This document shows, in pieces, positions 43,704 to 52,315 of a DNA stretch of 64,000 nt. Below the pieces are notes generated by a model. The model was not told where the DNA came from. It worked only from the letters and a program-made list of their open reading frames with translations, and searched no databases. The position numbers and the translations under genes are program-made. This DNA is from Anaerolineae bacterium (lineage in GTDB: Bacteria > Chloroflexota > Anaerolineae > DRVO01), in the NCBI GenBank assembly GCA_013178015.1, contig JABLXR010000003.1, forward strand, positions 1-64,000, read 5' to 3'. Every line of letters starts with the position of its first letter. Positions within the stretch are counted from its first letter, which is position 1.

Positions 43704-44912
43704 TCAAGCCTCATCGGCCGGTGACTCTTCCTCGCCCTCCGTGCCGGCCCCTGCACGAGGCTCCGGGCTCTTTGACTCCCTTGGCCCAGGAACTCCCCGC
43801 AGCAGCGCCTCCGCCGCACGCAGAAGGTCCTCCTCGCTCTCCGGCTCCTCCTCCAGTCCGATGGAGCGGAAGGCTTCCACCGCAGCAGCCGAGGCCGGCT
43901 TTATGTCAATGCGCCAACCAGTGAGGCGGGCAGCCAGTCGGGCGTTCTGCCCTTCCTTGCCGATGGCCAGGGACAGCTGGCGATCCGGCACGATCACTGT
44001 GGCCGTTCGACCGTCCTCGCGCTCCTCGAGAATCACGTTCAGCACCTTAGCTGGGCTCAGAGCGTTGGCGATGAAGGTAGCGGCGTCCGGGCTCCACTCG
44101 ATCACGTCTATCTTCTCGCCCCCCAGCTCGTTCACGATGCTCTGGATGCGCATACCTCGCATGCCCACGCAGCAACCCACCGGGTCCACACCCGCCTGAG
44201 TGGCAGCCACGGCCACCTTCGACCGGCTGCCAGCCTCTCGGGCTATGGCCTTGATCTCCACCGCGCCGCTATGGATCTCAGGCACCTCTAGCTCCAGCAG
44301 GCGGCGAAGCATATCCTTGTGCGCCCGGGACACGATGATCTCCGGGCCGCGACTGGTATCCTTCACCCCGAGCACGTACACCCGCACCCGGTTGTGCGGG
44401 CGCAGGTGCTCGCCACGAATCTGTTCCGATGGGGGCATGATGGCCTCGGCCCGTCCAAGGTTCAGCGTGACCCCGTGTGGGCCCACGCTCTGCACCGTGG
44501 CGCTGGAAATCTCGTTCTTGCGATCGGCGAACTCGTCATACAGCGCGTTCCGCTCCGCCTCTCGGATTCGCTGCATGATCACCTGCTTGGCCGTCTGGGC
44601 AGCGATCCGGCCAAAGTCTTTCGGGGTGGTTTCCTGCTCCACCACGTCGCCGATGGCCGCGTCGGGCTTGATCCGCCGCGCTTCCTCCAGCGATATCTCC
44701 GCGTCAGGGTTCCCTACCTCGCTCACCACCGTCTTGGCCGTGTAGAGGTGAGCCTGTCCGGTCTCGGGGTCAATCCACGCCCGGACCTCGCCCCCATGGT
44801 CTTTCCGGTAAGCGGATACCAGGGCGGCTCCGATGGCGTCCATGATTACCTCGCGCGGCAGTTGCCTCTCCGCACAGAGCTCGTTTATCGCTAGCATGAA
44901 TTCGCTTTTCAT
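43704..44912 (-). CDS. nusA: Transcription termination/antitermination factor NusA
   Basis: 402 residues. N-terminal polymerase-binding domain ([32 protein letters not shown]), an S1 domain ([17 protein letters not shown] through [13 protein letters not shown]), KH1 ([19 protein letters not shown]) and KH2 ([17 protein letters not shown]). An acidic C-terminal tail follows. ATG 44912 is chosen ([12 protein letters not shown]); an ATG 24 bases upstream is also in frame. First gene of the operon; the gene before it is not rimP, which is usual here in other bacteria. Confidence 0.95.
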   Translation of the reverse strand: MKSEFMLAINELCAERQLPREVIMDAIGAALVSAYRKDHGGEVRAWIDPETGQAHLYTAKTVVSEVGNPDAEISLEEARRIKPDAAIGDVVEQETTPKDFGRIAAQTAKQVIMQRIREAERNALYDEFADRKNEISSATVQSVGPHGVTLNLGRAEAIMPPSEQIRGEHLRPHNRVRVYVLGVKDTSRGPEIIVSRAHKDMLRRLLELEVPEIHSGAVEIKAIAREAGSRSKVAVAATQAGVDPVGCCVGMRGMRIQSIVNELGGEKIDVIEWSPDAATFIANALSPAKVLNVILEEREDGRTATVIVPDRQLSLAIGKEGQNARLAARLTGWRIDIKPASAAAVEAFRSIGLEEEPESEEDLLRAAEALLRGVPGPRESKSPEPRAGAGTEGEEESPADEA

Positions 44913-44953
44913 CTTCCGCTCTGTCCTCCGATGCAAACACCCCTACAACAGAA

Positions 44954-44975
44954 GAAGTGGGTTGAGGCCCACTTC
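44954..44975 (-). promoter_or_regulatory. Hairpin in the nusA operon leader
   Basis: GAAGTGGG and CCCACTTC form a perfect 8-base stem (44954-44961 and 44968-44975) with a 6-base loop. On the minus strand it is followed by TTCTGTTGT before nusA, a pyrimidine-rich run. It lies 42 bases before the nusA ATG. A role as an attenuator or NusA-responsive element is inferred. Confidence 0.5.
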
Positions 44976-44998
44976 CCCGGCGATCCTATACAGAACAC

Positions 44999-45027
44999 AT
45001 TCTAACATATCGGCCACTAGGCCGCAA
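44999..45027 (-). promoter_or_regulatory. Candidate promoter for the nusA operon
   Basis: On the minus strand TTGCGG (45022-45027), a 17-base spacer and TAGAAT (44999-45004). It would give a leader of about 80 bases that contains the hairpin. Confidence 0.45.
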
Positions 45028-45322
45028 AGCCAGACCGCCGGCGCCGCCTCTGGCGCCAACCATGCTCACTCGCTCCTCTTCGCCACCCGAGCCCGTGCCA
45101 CTCAAGGCAACGAGCTCACGATCAGAGAGAAGACGCCTGAACCGTAGAATCGCCCAGGTCTCTCGCAGACCTCATGGGGATCCAGCCGCCGCGACAAGAC
45201 GAAGCCGGCCTCGGGCGACTGGCATGGCAACCTAGCGCGCCTCCGTAGGCTCGCTCACCCATTGTCCCGCCGTCGTCGCAGCCCGTCCCCCGATCCTGAG
45301 TCATTGCCACTCAGGCTCTTCG

Positions 45323-45351
45323 TTGACACCAGGCCGCTAGGCTGGTATCCT
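45323..45351 (+). promoter_or_regulatory. Promoter for the thioredoxin gene
   Basis: TTGACA at 45323-45328 (perfect -35), a 17-base spacer and TATCCT at 45346-45351, with TGG before the -10. The ATG is 52 bases later. Confidence 0.65.
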
Positions 45352-45402
45352 CTGCCATACTCCATCCGAGCTTGACAAGTCGTGGTCCGTGGGAGAGATG
45401 GA

Positions 45403-45726
45403 ATGGCAAAACCGGTTGACGTTACTGATGCTAGTTTCGCCCAAGACGTGGAGAAGTCGGAGCAGCCCGTCCTGGTGGACTTCTGGGCCCCTTGGTGCGG
45501 TCCCTGCCTGATGCTAGCGCCCACCGTGGAGCAGATCGCCCAGGAGCAGGAAGGCCGGCTCAAGGTAGTCAAGCTGAATGTGGACGAGAACCCTCAGACA
45601 GCTACCCGCTTCCGGGTCATGAGCATCCCCACTCTGGTTCTCTTCAAGGATGGCCAGCCAGTGGAGCGCTTGGTGGGCGCGATGCCTAAGTCCGGCATCC
45701 TGTCCCAACTGCAGAAGCACCTCTAG
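45403..45726 (+). CDS. trxA: Thioredoxin
   Basis: 107 residues. Small disulfide reductase with the active site WAPWCGPC, the buried Asp before it (VDFWAPW), and the cis-Pro loop [11 protein letters not shown]. Works with thioredoxin reductase on cytoplasmic proteins. ATG 45403 has GGAGAGA before it; a GTG at 45382 in frame is less likely. Single-gene unit with its own promoter and a strong hairpin after it. Confidence 0.95.
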   Translation: MAKPVDVTDASFAQDVEKSEQPVLVDFWAPWCGPCLMLAPTVEQIAQEQEGRLKVVKLNVDENPQTATRFRVMSIPTLVLFKDGQPVERLVGAMPKSGILSQLQKHL

Positions 45727-45749
45727 CCGGGGCCAGCCTGAGACTACGA

Positions 45750-45774
45750 CGGGGGCACCCATCAGGTGCCCCCG
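45750..45774. terminator. Intrinsic terminator hairpin
   Basis: CGGGGGCACC (45750-45759) pairs perfectly with GGTGCCCCCG (45765-45774) around a 5-base loop. It serves trxA and, read on the minus strand, the zinc-ribbon gene coming the other way. Only a short T-rich run follows. Confidence 0.8.
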
Positions 45775-45808
45775 TTCTGCGTCGCCGATACGGCTCCCCG
45801 CTAGGTCG

Positions 45809-46129
45809 TCACACCGATTCGTCGAACAGAGATCGCATGTCGCCGGTGAAGTCCAGTAGCAGCGAGTGAAAGTCTAGCACGTCGTCCTCGCTCAGGCACG
45901 GGAGGGCATGCGGTTCCTGAACCGATTCCTGAACCACTACCATGACCATGGCCTGGGTATCACACCCGGGACACACCGCCATGAGCATCCAGACATTGTC
46001 GTTGTTCTCTACGATTGCCACGTCCTCGTGTCGGTAGCGCGCCCCGCATGCCCCACACCGGATGTTCTGCATCACCTGACGAAGGATGAAGCGCCTGATG
46101 CTGCCTTCCTCAGGTCGGTAAGAAGACAT
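45809..46129 (-). CDS. Small zinc-ribbon protein
   Basis: 106 residues. Two CxxC pairs, CGAC near residues 25-28 and CPGC near residues 53-56, make a likely zinc ribbon. After it the chain is acidic (SEDDVLDFHSLLLDFTGD). Zinc-ribbon proteins of this size are often seen beside ribosomal genes in Chloroflexota, but no function is assigned. ATG 46129 lies five bases after the rplI stop, so it is in the same transcript. Confidence 0.7.
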   Translation of the reverse strand: MSSYRPEEGSIRRFILRQVMQNIRCGACGARYRHEDVAIVENNDNVWMLMAVCPGCDTQAMVMVVVQESVQEPHALPCLSEDDVLDFHSLLLDFTGDMRSLFDESV

Positions 46130-46134
46130 CGGCC

Positions 46135-46593
46135 CTAGCCCTCCTGGTCCTCCCTCTCCACCACCACTCGTACGTGAGCCACCACCGACTGAGCCAGACG
46201 GATCTCCACCTCGCGCTCCCCCAACTCGCGGATGGGATCCGGAAGAGAGACGCGTCGCCGGTCCACCTCTACTCGGTGCTGTTCCATCAGCTTCTCGGCG
46301 ATGTCGGCCGCGGTGACCGAGCCGTACAGCTTGCCCTGATCGCCCGCGCGTGCCGTAACCGTCACCACCAGTCCCTCTAGCCGACCGGCCTGAGCCTGGG
46401 CCTCGCGCTGCTCCCGCTCCAACTGGCGCTGCCGCGCCTCTCGGATCTCCTCAGCCTGCCGGCGAGCGCCCTCGTCCAGCGGTATCGCCAGCTTCCTCGG
46501 TAGGAGGTAGTTGCGGGCATACCCATCGGCAACACGGACCTCGTCGCCTGCGCGGCCCAGCTTGGGCACATCCTTCAGGAGAAGAACTTCCAT
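46135..46593 (-). CDS. rplI: 50S ribosomal protein L9
   Basis: 152 residues. MEVLLLKDVPKLGRAGDEVRVADGYARNYLLPRKLA is the standard N-terminal domain that binds 23S rRNA; a long Ala/Arg/Glu helix links to the C-terminal domain (GKLYGSVTAADIAE, VEIRLAQSVVAHV). Start ATG 46593. The frame remains open upstream but without family sequence. Confidence 0.96.
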   Translation of the reverse strand: MEVLLLKDVPKLGRAGDEVRVADGYARNYLLPRKLAIPLDEGARRQAEEIREARQRQLEREQREAQAQAGRLEGLVVTVTARAGDQGKLYGSVTAADIAEKLMEQHRVEVDRRRVSLPDPIRELGEREVEIRLAQSVVAHVRVVVEREDQEG

Positions 46594-46627
46594 GAGTATA
46601 GCTGCCTCGCCAACCGGATTGGGCGCC

Positions 46628-46656
46628 ATCATACACAACCCACCGCACCCCGACAA
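46628..46656 (-). promoter_or_regulatory. Candidate promoter for rplI
   Basis: On the minus strand TTGTCG (46651-46656), a 17-base spacer and TATGAT (46628-46633), giving a leader of about 28 bases. Confidence 0.45.
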
Positions 46657-46923
46657 GTCCACCACCGGACTGGCCAGCGCCCTCGTCCTGGCCAGATACC
46701 GCAACTGGCAAGGCGGGGCAGGCAGCCACCGGAGCACCCGCCGAGACCCGGCCGCCCAGATGCAGGCCTGAGAGGCGGAGACCCCGCAAGCCGGTCCACA
46801 CCGGGAGCGCGGGCCGCATCCACGCCGCCTTCCCAGTCCGGTTGCCCCACTCAGCCACCCACGTCCACCCCTCACAGCCTACCACCTGCAACCTGTCCCC
46901 CGTAACCTGTAACCTACCCGGCT

Positions 46924-46951
46924 TTGGCCCCCGGCCCCGTCGTGCTATAAT
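46924..46951 (+). promoter_or_regulatory. Candidate promoter for the lipoprotein gene
   Basis: TTGGCC at 46924-46929, 16 bases, and a perfect TATAAT at 46946-46951. The ATG at 46990 follows after a GGGGAGG site. Confidence 0.55.
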
Positions 46952-46989
46952 CCCATCCCGTCATCACCTGCCTGGGGAGGCATCTGCTC

Positions 46990-47745
46990 ATGAGTCCCTC
47001 TTCTGCCCCAACCCGACTGGCTCTGCTTCTGAGTGGGGCGGCTATCCTCGCGAGTTGCAGTGTAGGTACCGCGGCGCCTCCTCCAACGCCGACACCCACC
47101 AAGACACCCAAGCCAACCTACACCGCTACTACCACCGCCACCGCCACCCCCGCCCAGCCGTCCACGGCCACCGCCACCCCGGCGCCAGAAGTGCCGCCCA
47201 CGGACACGGTCACGGCTACTCCCGCTGTGCCGCCCACCGAGACCGATACGCCCACGCCCGAGCCCACCGACACCCCGTCCGTGCCACCTACGGCAACCTT
47301 CACCCCGGGGCCGCCGCCCCCCACCAACACACCGGCCCCGCCGCCGACGCCCACGCCTATGCCCTTCCAGTACACCGGCCAGGTGATCTGGGATGAAGGA
47401 AGCGCCAACTGCGCCTTCCTCGAAATCCGCTCCGCTAGCGTGATCACCGACACGGCTGGCAACCCAGTCAACGATGTATGCGTATGCGTCAACCTCTTCG
47501 ACAATATCCTAAAATCGTGGCCCAGTGGCCCGGCAGCACCGAACTACAAGGACCCTGGGCATTACGACATCTCGCCCGTGTTGCCATATCCTGACAACAT
47601 CTCGGTCAATGCGTACGTCTGCGACTGCTCTTCCGGAGCGCCCGCCAACAGCCAGCAGGTCCAGATACAGTTCGAGTCCCAGAACTGCTCCCCGGGGCAA
47701 GGCGGGCACCAGTCGGCAATCGTAAACTGGACCAAGCACTGGTAA
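46990..47745 (+). CDS. Lipoprotein with Pro/Thr-rich stalk and C-terminal beta domain
   Basis: 251 residues. The signal peptide ends in a good lipobox, ILASC, so Cys23 is probably lipidated. Residues about 28-128 are a Pro/Thr/Ala stalk. The C-terminal about 120 residues hold several Cys (NDVCVCVN, AYVCDCSSG) and end in SPGQGGHQSAIVNW, which resembles the end of the protein at 56380-57414 (QPGEGGRQVAIVDW). It is a membrane-anchored surface protein; ligand unknown. Preceded by its own promoter. Confidence 0.8.
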   Translation: MSPSSAPTRLALLLSGAAILASCSVGTAAPPPTPTPTKTPKPTYTATTTATATPAQPSTATATPAPEVPPTDTVTATPAVPPTETDTPTPEPTDTPSVPPTATFTPGPPPPTNTPAPPPTPTPMPFQYTGQVIWDEGSANCAFLEIRSASVITDTAGNPVNDVCVCVNLFDNILKSWPSGPAAPNYKDPGHYDISPVLPYPDNISVNAYVCDCSSGAPANSQQVQIQFESQNCSPGQGGHQSAIVNWTKHW

Positions 47746-47773
47746 GGCGCTCAGACCAGGCGGGAGGCCGCCG

Positions 47774-50533
47774 GTGCGCGCCGCTATCGGCGTGACCAGC
47801 AGGAGTCGTGCCATCGCGGCAGCGGTCCTTGTGATCGCTGCCGCGATTCGCTCCCTGGAGCTGGGCTTACAGCCGCTGTGGTGGGACGAGGGCTGGAGCG
47901 TGTACTTCGCCAGCCTTCCGGTGGCGGACATGCTGGAGGCCACCGCCGCCGATATCCACCCACCGCTCTACTACCTGGTCCTGCATGGATGGACTGCTGC
48001 CTTCGGCTTCTCCCCTGTGGCCCTGAGGTCCCTGTCGGTGACGGCGGGGCTGGTCGTGGTGCTGGCAGGCTGGCGTCTGGGTCACCGGCTGTTCGGGCCC
48101 AGGGTTGGGCTGGTGGCGGCTTTCCTGCTAGCCCTTTCGCCGCTTCAGGTCTTCTACGCCCAGGAAGCGCGCATGTATTCGCTGGTTACCGCCCTCGGGC
48201 TGCTGTCGTGGCTGGCCTTGGTCGAAAGCGATGTCTCCGCCGCGCACATCCAGGACGCCTCTCAAATACGGAAGCTATGGTTGGCAGCCTACGTGCTGTC
48301 CGCCACGCTGGCACTATACGCTGAGTACTACGCCGTCCTGCTGTGGCTCGGCCAGGCGGCATACGTTGTCGTGGCCTGCTGGAGGGAGCCAGCAGCTCGG
48401 CCGCGGCGCCTGGCTCCGCTGGCAGTACCCCCGTTGCTCTTCGTGCCCTGGCTGGCCTTCGCGGCCCCCCGCCTTCTGCAGTACGTGACCGAAAAGCAGG
48501 CCATAGAAGGGTACCGAGCCCTTGGGCCCCTTGCCTTCGCCTGGGATCACCTCTCCGCTTTCGCCTCTGGCCACGTCCTCTCCCCGGATCTCACCGCCCT
48601 GGCGATCCCCTCCTCCCTGGCGTTCGGGGCGCTGGCCCTCGTCGGATGGCGACGGCCGCGCGGGCAGCCGGCTCCCTCCACCGTGCTGGCCGCCTACGGC
48701 TTGCTGCCCCTGGGGGTGGGGTACCTCCTTCACCTGCTCTTCCCCTTCACCCCCCGGTTTTACGAGCGTATCCTGCTGCCGTTCTCGCCGCCCCTGTACC
48801 TAGCGGCGGCCGGCGGCCTGACGCAGCTTGCCCGCGGAGGAACCCGATGGCGCGCGGCTCGCAGCGCCCTGGCCGCCACGGCCGCGCTCCTTCCTACCCT
48901 CAACTTGCTTCCCCTGTGGACGGTGCCCCGCACCCAGGGGAGCGACTACCGCCCGCTCTTCGACATCATCCGGCGCTCGGGCTCGGCCCGCGACGTCATC
49001 CTATGCGTTCACCCGTGGCAGTACGGCTACGCCATCGCCTATCTACCGCCTCGCCTCCGCCACCCGGTGCTGGTGCCCACCGACCCCTGGGCCGATCCCG
49101 ACATCCGCGCCCGGTCTCTGGCGGAGCTTCTGGCGGGGAGCCGCATCCTATGGTTCCCCAGCCACGAATCGCTCGGGCGCATTCTGGAATCCGACATCGC
49201 GGCCGACCTGAACCGCACCGCCGCCCAGGCCTACGCCGGCTGGCTAGACGGCGAGACCCTCCTGCTCGCCTACGCCGAGGCGGGATCGCAGCTGGCGCAA
49301 GGAGCCTCCGGGGCAATTCGCGACGGGCCCGTCCTGGCCCGGTCCAGCCTGTCCCGCCAGGCCCAGGCCGGCTCGGGGACCGTGATGGTAGAGCTGGACT
49401 GGGCCCCCACTGCTCCTCTCGGTGGGGTCGAGGCAAGCCTTCGCCTGGTGGATCACCTCGGACGGGTCTGGGCCTCCCAGGACTTCGTTCCGACGTACGC
49501 CCGTCAGCGCCGGGCGCTTCTAGTGCCCTGGGGGACACCAGCCACTGCCCTGTCGCTCGCCCTAACGATCTCCCGTGATGGGATCGAGCTGGAGCCCGAG
49601 TCGTCCCGACCGGGCGATCGCTCCCTCGTGCTCGGTACTGTCCAGATCACGCCCTCCGAGGAACCGCCACCCCCGCTGTCCGATCTGGGAGCCCAACCAC
49701 TCGACGTGCCATTTGCAGAAGCGATTGTCCTGAGAGGACGGGGAGACTGGCCGACCTTCGTGCCTCAAGGAGGCGAACTCCCCATCGACCTCTGGTGGAC
49801 TGCCATCGGACCTGTCGAGCGCGAACCGGTCCTGTTTGTGCAGGCTCTCAGTCGAGATGGACGGGTGATCGCAGCCGCGGAGAGGAGAATCACCAATGGG
49901 CTGTGGCCTCCAACGCACTGGCCCTCGGGAGTGCTGGTCAGGGATCCGCAGCCGCTCCTGTTCCCGGCAGACGCCCCGTCCGGGCAGTTGACTCTGGTAG
50001 CGGGCCTGCTCGACCCCGAGTCCCGCCAGCGGCTGCCCGCGGGCTCCTCGGACGTGGTCATGCTGGGCGAACTCGAGGTAGTAGCTGTCGAACGGGACTT
50101 CAGGGCCCCGAAGATGCCGAATGCCACCTCGGTCGCCTTTGGCGACCTGGCCACCTTGGTCGGCTTCGAGCTGACGCCGTGCCCGGACCTGAGTCCGGAG
50201 TGTCTAGCGGGCCATGACGAGATGGAGGTACGCCTCGCTTGGCGCGCCGAGCGAACCACGGGCACTCGCTACCGCTCCTTCGTCCACCTCACCTGTGACG
50301 AAGAGATCCGAGCCCAGTCGGACCTGGAGCCAGGCGCGCAGCCAACCACCGCCTGGCTGCCGGGCCAGTACGTGGACGACCGGCACCGGCTCCTCCTGGG
50401 AGGGGTCGGCACCTGCCCGGTCGGTCTGAAGATCCAGGTTGGCCTCTACGACCCGGTAACGGGAACACGCCTCGAGCCCGCGTCGATGGCGGCTGAGCAG
50501 GGCAAGCTGCCACTGGAGAGCAGGGGCCAGTAG
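47774..50533 (+). CDS. GT39/PMT-like membrane glycosyltransferase (GT-C) with extra C-terminal region
   Basis: 919 residues. The N-terminal half is a multi-helix GT-C transferase: LWWDEGWSVYFA carries the Asp/Glu pair after the first helix, HPPLYYLVLHGW and QVFYAQEARMYSLVTALG follow, as in ArnT/PMT-like enzymes that use polyprenyl-phosphate sugars. The last about 400 residues are soluble, likely extracellular beta-rich segments, and not recognised. GTG 47774 has GGGAGG before it. Acceptor may be protein or glycan; the lipoprotein before it, rich in Thr, is a candidate but this is a guess. Confidence 0.82.
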   Translation: MRAAIGVTSRSRAIAAAVLVIAAAIRSLELGLQPLWWDEGWSVYFASLPVADMLEATAADIHPPLYYLVLHGWTAAFGFSPVALRSLSVTAGLVVVLAGWRLGHRLFGPRVGLVAAFLLALSPLQVFYAQEARMYSLVTALGLLSWLALVESDVSAAHIQDASQIRKLWLAAYVLSATLALYAEYYAVLLWLGQAAYVVVACWREPAARPRRLAPLAVPPLLFVPWLAFAAPRLLQYVTEKQAIEGYRALGPLAFAWDHLSAFASGHVLSPDLTALAIPSSLAFGALALVGWRRPRGQPAPSTVLAAYGLLPLGVGYLLHLLFPFTPRFYERILLPFSPPLYLAAAGGLTQLARGGTRWRAARSALAATAALLPTLNLLPLWTVPRTQGSDYRPLFDIIRRSGSARDVILCVHPWQYGYAIAYLPPRLRHPVLVPTDPWADPDIRARSLAELLAGSRILWFPSHESLGRILESDIAADLNRTAAQAYAGWLDGETLLLAYAEAGSQLAQGASGAIRDGPVLARSSLSRQAQAGSGTVMVELDWAPTAPLGGVEASLRLVDHLGRVWASQDFVPTYARQRRALLVPWGTPATALSLALTISRDGIELEPESSRPGDRSLVLGTVQITPSEEPPPPLSDLGAQPLDVPFAEAIVLRGRGDWPTFVPQGGELPIDLWWTAIGPVEREPVLFVQALSRDGRVIAAAERRITNGLWPPTHWPSGVLVRDPQPLLFPADAPSGQLTLVAGLLDPESRQRLPAGSSDVVMLGELEVVAVERDFRAPKMPNATSVAFGDLATLVGFELTPCPDLSPECLAGHDEMEVRLAWRAERTTGTRYRSFVHLTCDEEIRAQSDLEPGAQPTTAWLPGQYVDDRHRLLLGGVGTCPVGLKIQVGLYDPVTGTRLEPASMAAEQGKLPLESRGQ

Positions 50534-50540
50534 CGACCCT

Positions 50541-50572
50541 GAGCCGCCTCGAGCTCTGGCGTCCTGCGGCTC
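50541..50572. terminator. Hairpin between convergent genes
   Basis: GAGCCGC (50541-50547) pairs with GCGGCTC (50566-50572) around an 18-base loop, between the GT39 gene and the nitroreductase gene. Confidence 0.45.
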
Positions 50573-50578
50573 CCGGGC

Positions 50579-51115
50579 CTAGCTCAACACGAGCCCCCGC
50601 TCGTAGGTCTCCTCACCAAAGACCTGGGCGAAGTCCTTCCTCGCTCTAGCCGCGGGCCGGTCGCCCTTGGGGACGCCAATCGGGGTGATGGCAACCACCT
50701 TGGCCTCGGCCGGGATGCCGAGCAGTTCCTTCACCCTGTCCTCATTGAACGCACCGATCCAGCAGGTCCCGTATCCGAAGCTGGTCGCGGCCACGACCAG
50801 GTTCTGCATGGCGATGGCGACATCGACCGCGTACCACTTGGGGCTAACCGAGGGGAGCCCGACGCCTACCACCAACACCGCGGCATCCGCCAGCCACATC
50901 TGACCGTTGCAGGCCTCGGCCAGGGCTCGCCTCCGGTCCGGGTCCCGCACCACTACGAAGCGCCACGGCTGTCGGTTTGCTGCCGAGGGCGCCTGCCGCG
51001 CTGCCTCCAGAATCCGGGCCAGGACGGCGTCCTGTATTGGCTCGGCAGCATAGGACCGCACGCTGCGTCGCCCCAGCAGTACCTCCTCCACTACCTCGTA
51101 AGCCGGCTGGCACAT
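50579..51115 (-). CDS. Nitroreductase-family FMN oxidoreductase
   Basis: 178 residues. LLGRRSVRSYAAEPI, AARQAPSAANRQPWRFVVVRD and the end block IPAEAKVVAITPIGVPKGD are typical of nitroreductases, which bind FMN and use NAD(P)H on nitro compounds, quinones or flavins. True substrate unknown. ATG 51115 has GGAGGAG before it. Last gene of a three-gene minus-strand redox group with the Old Yellow Enzyme and alcohol dehydrogenase genes. Confidence 0.9.
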   Translation of the reverse strand: MCQPAYEVVEEVLLGRRSVRSYAAEPIQDAVLARILEAARQAPSAANRQPWRFVVVRDPDRRRALAEACNGQMWLADAAVLVVGVGLPSVSPKWYAVDVAIAMQNLVVAATSFGYGTCWIGAFNEDRVKELLGIPAEAKVVAITPIGVPKGDRPAARARKDFAQVFGEETYERGLVLS

Positions 51116-51206
51116 GGTTCTCTCCTCCGTCGTCTTCCGTAATGGGCGTGATGTACTGAACGGGCGACACGTGATGCCTGACTGGCCATGTATCGCACCC
51201 CCCTTC

Positions 51207-52304
51207 TCACCACTTGCCACTCACCAGGCTTCCGTTCGCCCAGCAGCGAGTCGGCTCCTGGTTGTTCTTGCTGCACAGGTTGCACGAGACACATGCCGCC
51301 CGGACTGACTCCCCCCGAGCCAGCTTGAGGGGCAGGTCGGGCTCCCGTATGAGAGGCCGAGACAGGCTGATCAGGTCCGCCGCTCCCTCGTCCAGCGCCC
51401 CTTGCATCACAGCCAGCGATCGGAACCCGCCCACCAGGGCCAGTGGAAGGTCGGTCCGCCGCCTGGCCTCCCGTGCCCAAGGCAGGAAGTAGGCCTCATC
51501 CTCCGGGCGACGGATCCCCTCCCGCGCGTTCCCCGCGCCGGCACCGCCACTGATCTCCACCAGGTCCAGGCCCATCTCGGCAAGCTGCTCCACCACTGCC
51601 AGACCTTCCTCCAGCAGCAGCCCCCCTGGGATGAAATCCGCCAGCCCTAGCTTGATCAAGACGGGGTAGCCGGCGCCAACCTGAGCTCGGACCGCGTGCG
51701 CCACCTCACGCAGGAATCGCGACCGGATCTGGAGGCTGCCGCCCCATTCGTCGTTCCGGCGGTTGGCGTGGGGCGAGAGGAACTGGCCGATGAGATAGCC
51801 ATGGGCGCCGTGGATCTGGACGGCATCGAAACCGGCCTCCTTCACTCGACGGGCTGCTTGGGCGTAGGCATCGATCAGCTCGGGTATTTCGCTGGCCTCC
51901 AGGCCTCGGGCGACGGGCGTCCACTCGGACGGCGCCAGAGTACTAGGCGCAATGGGCTGGCCGCCGATCAGCTCTGGATTCGCCTGCCGCCCGGCGTGAT
52001 TGATCTGCACCGCCACCCGACTGCCCTCTTCGTGCGCCGCCTGAGCGACGCGGCTGAAGGCCGGCACCTGATCGTCGCGCCAGATCCCCGCCATCCCTCT
52101 GCTGGCCTTGCCATCCGGGCGCACGAAGGTATGACCCAGTACGATCAGACCAACGCCTCCCCGCGCCAGGGATGCTATCATGTCGGCCAACTGGGGCAGA
52201 GGGGTGCCGTCGGGTTCGGCCAGGCGTTCGGCCGTGGCCGAACGCATCAGACGGTTGCGAAGGCTCATGCCGGCCACGACCACCGGCTCAAGCAGTTCGG
52301 GCAT
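51207..52304 (-). CDS. Old Yellow Enzyme-family NADH:flavin oxidoreductase
   Basis: 365 residues. TIM-barrel with FMN: MSLRNRLMRSATAE, AVQINHAGRQA, AGFDAVQIHGAHGYLIGQFLSPHANRRNDEWGGS and ALVGGFRS. The end has cysteines (CVSCNLCSKN) like those of the 2,4-dienoyl-CoA reductase branch, but the chain lacks the second flavin domain of that enzyme. Reduces activated C=C bonds in general; substrate unknown. Lies 11 bases after the alcohol dehydrogenase gene. Confidence 0.9.
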   Translation of the reverse strand: MPELLEPVVVAGMSLRNRLMRSATAERLAEPDGTPLPQLADMIASLARGGVGLIVLGHTFVRPDGKASRGMAGIWRDDQVPAFSRVAQAAHEEGSRVAVQINHAGRQANPELIGGQPIAPSTLAPSEWTPVARGLEASEIPELIDAYAQAARRVKEAGFDAVQIHGAHGYLIGQFLSPHANRRNDEWGGSLQIRSRFLREVAHAVRAQVGAGYPVLIKLGLADFIPGGLLLEEGLAVVEQLAEMGLDLVEISGGAGAGNAREGIRRPEDEAYFLPWAREARRRTDLPLALVGGFRSLAVMQGALDEGAADLISLSRPLIREPDLPLKLARGESVRAACVSCNLCSKNNQEPTRCWANGSLVSGKW

Positions 52305-52315
52305 CCCATCCTCCC

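Larger units (their letters stand above)
44913..45402. other. Divergent intergenic region between nusA and trxA
   Basis: About 490 bases without a supported gene. It holds the nusA leader hairpin and candidate nusA promoter near 44954-45027 and the trxA promoter near 45323-45351. Between 45028 and 45322 I see nothing beyond GC-rich palindromes such as GGCGCC pairs; no rimP-like frame exists on either strand. Confidence 0.6.
46594..46989. other. Divergent intergenic region between rplI and a lipoprotein gene
   Basis: 396 bases without a supported gene. It holds the rplI promoter near one end and the lipoprotein promoter near the other. Around 46880-46920 there is a short run of repeated AACCTG/TAACCT units (four to five imperfect copies); no role is evident. 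Confidence 0.55.

Noticed and set aside
45122-45310. Open frame on the minus strand before nusA that might have been rimP
   Set aside because: It is only 62 residues and has no RimP-like sequence; no other frame upstream of nusA fits.
47080-47370. Possible micro-repeat or CRISPR-like array in the cac/acc-rich region
   Set aside because: It codes in frame for a Pro/Thr/Ala stalk; there are no regularly spaced repeats with unique spacers.
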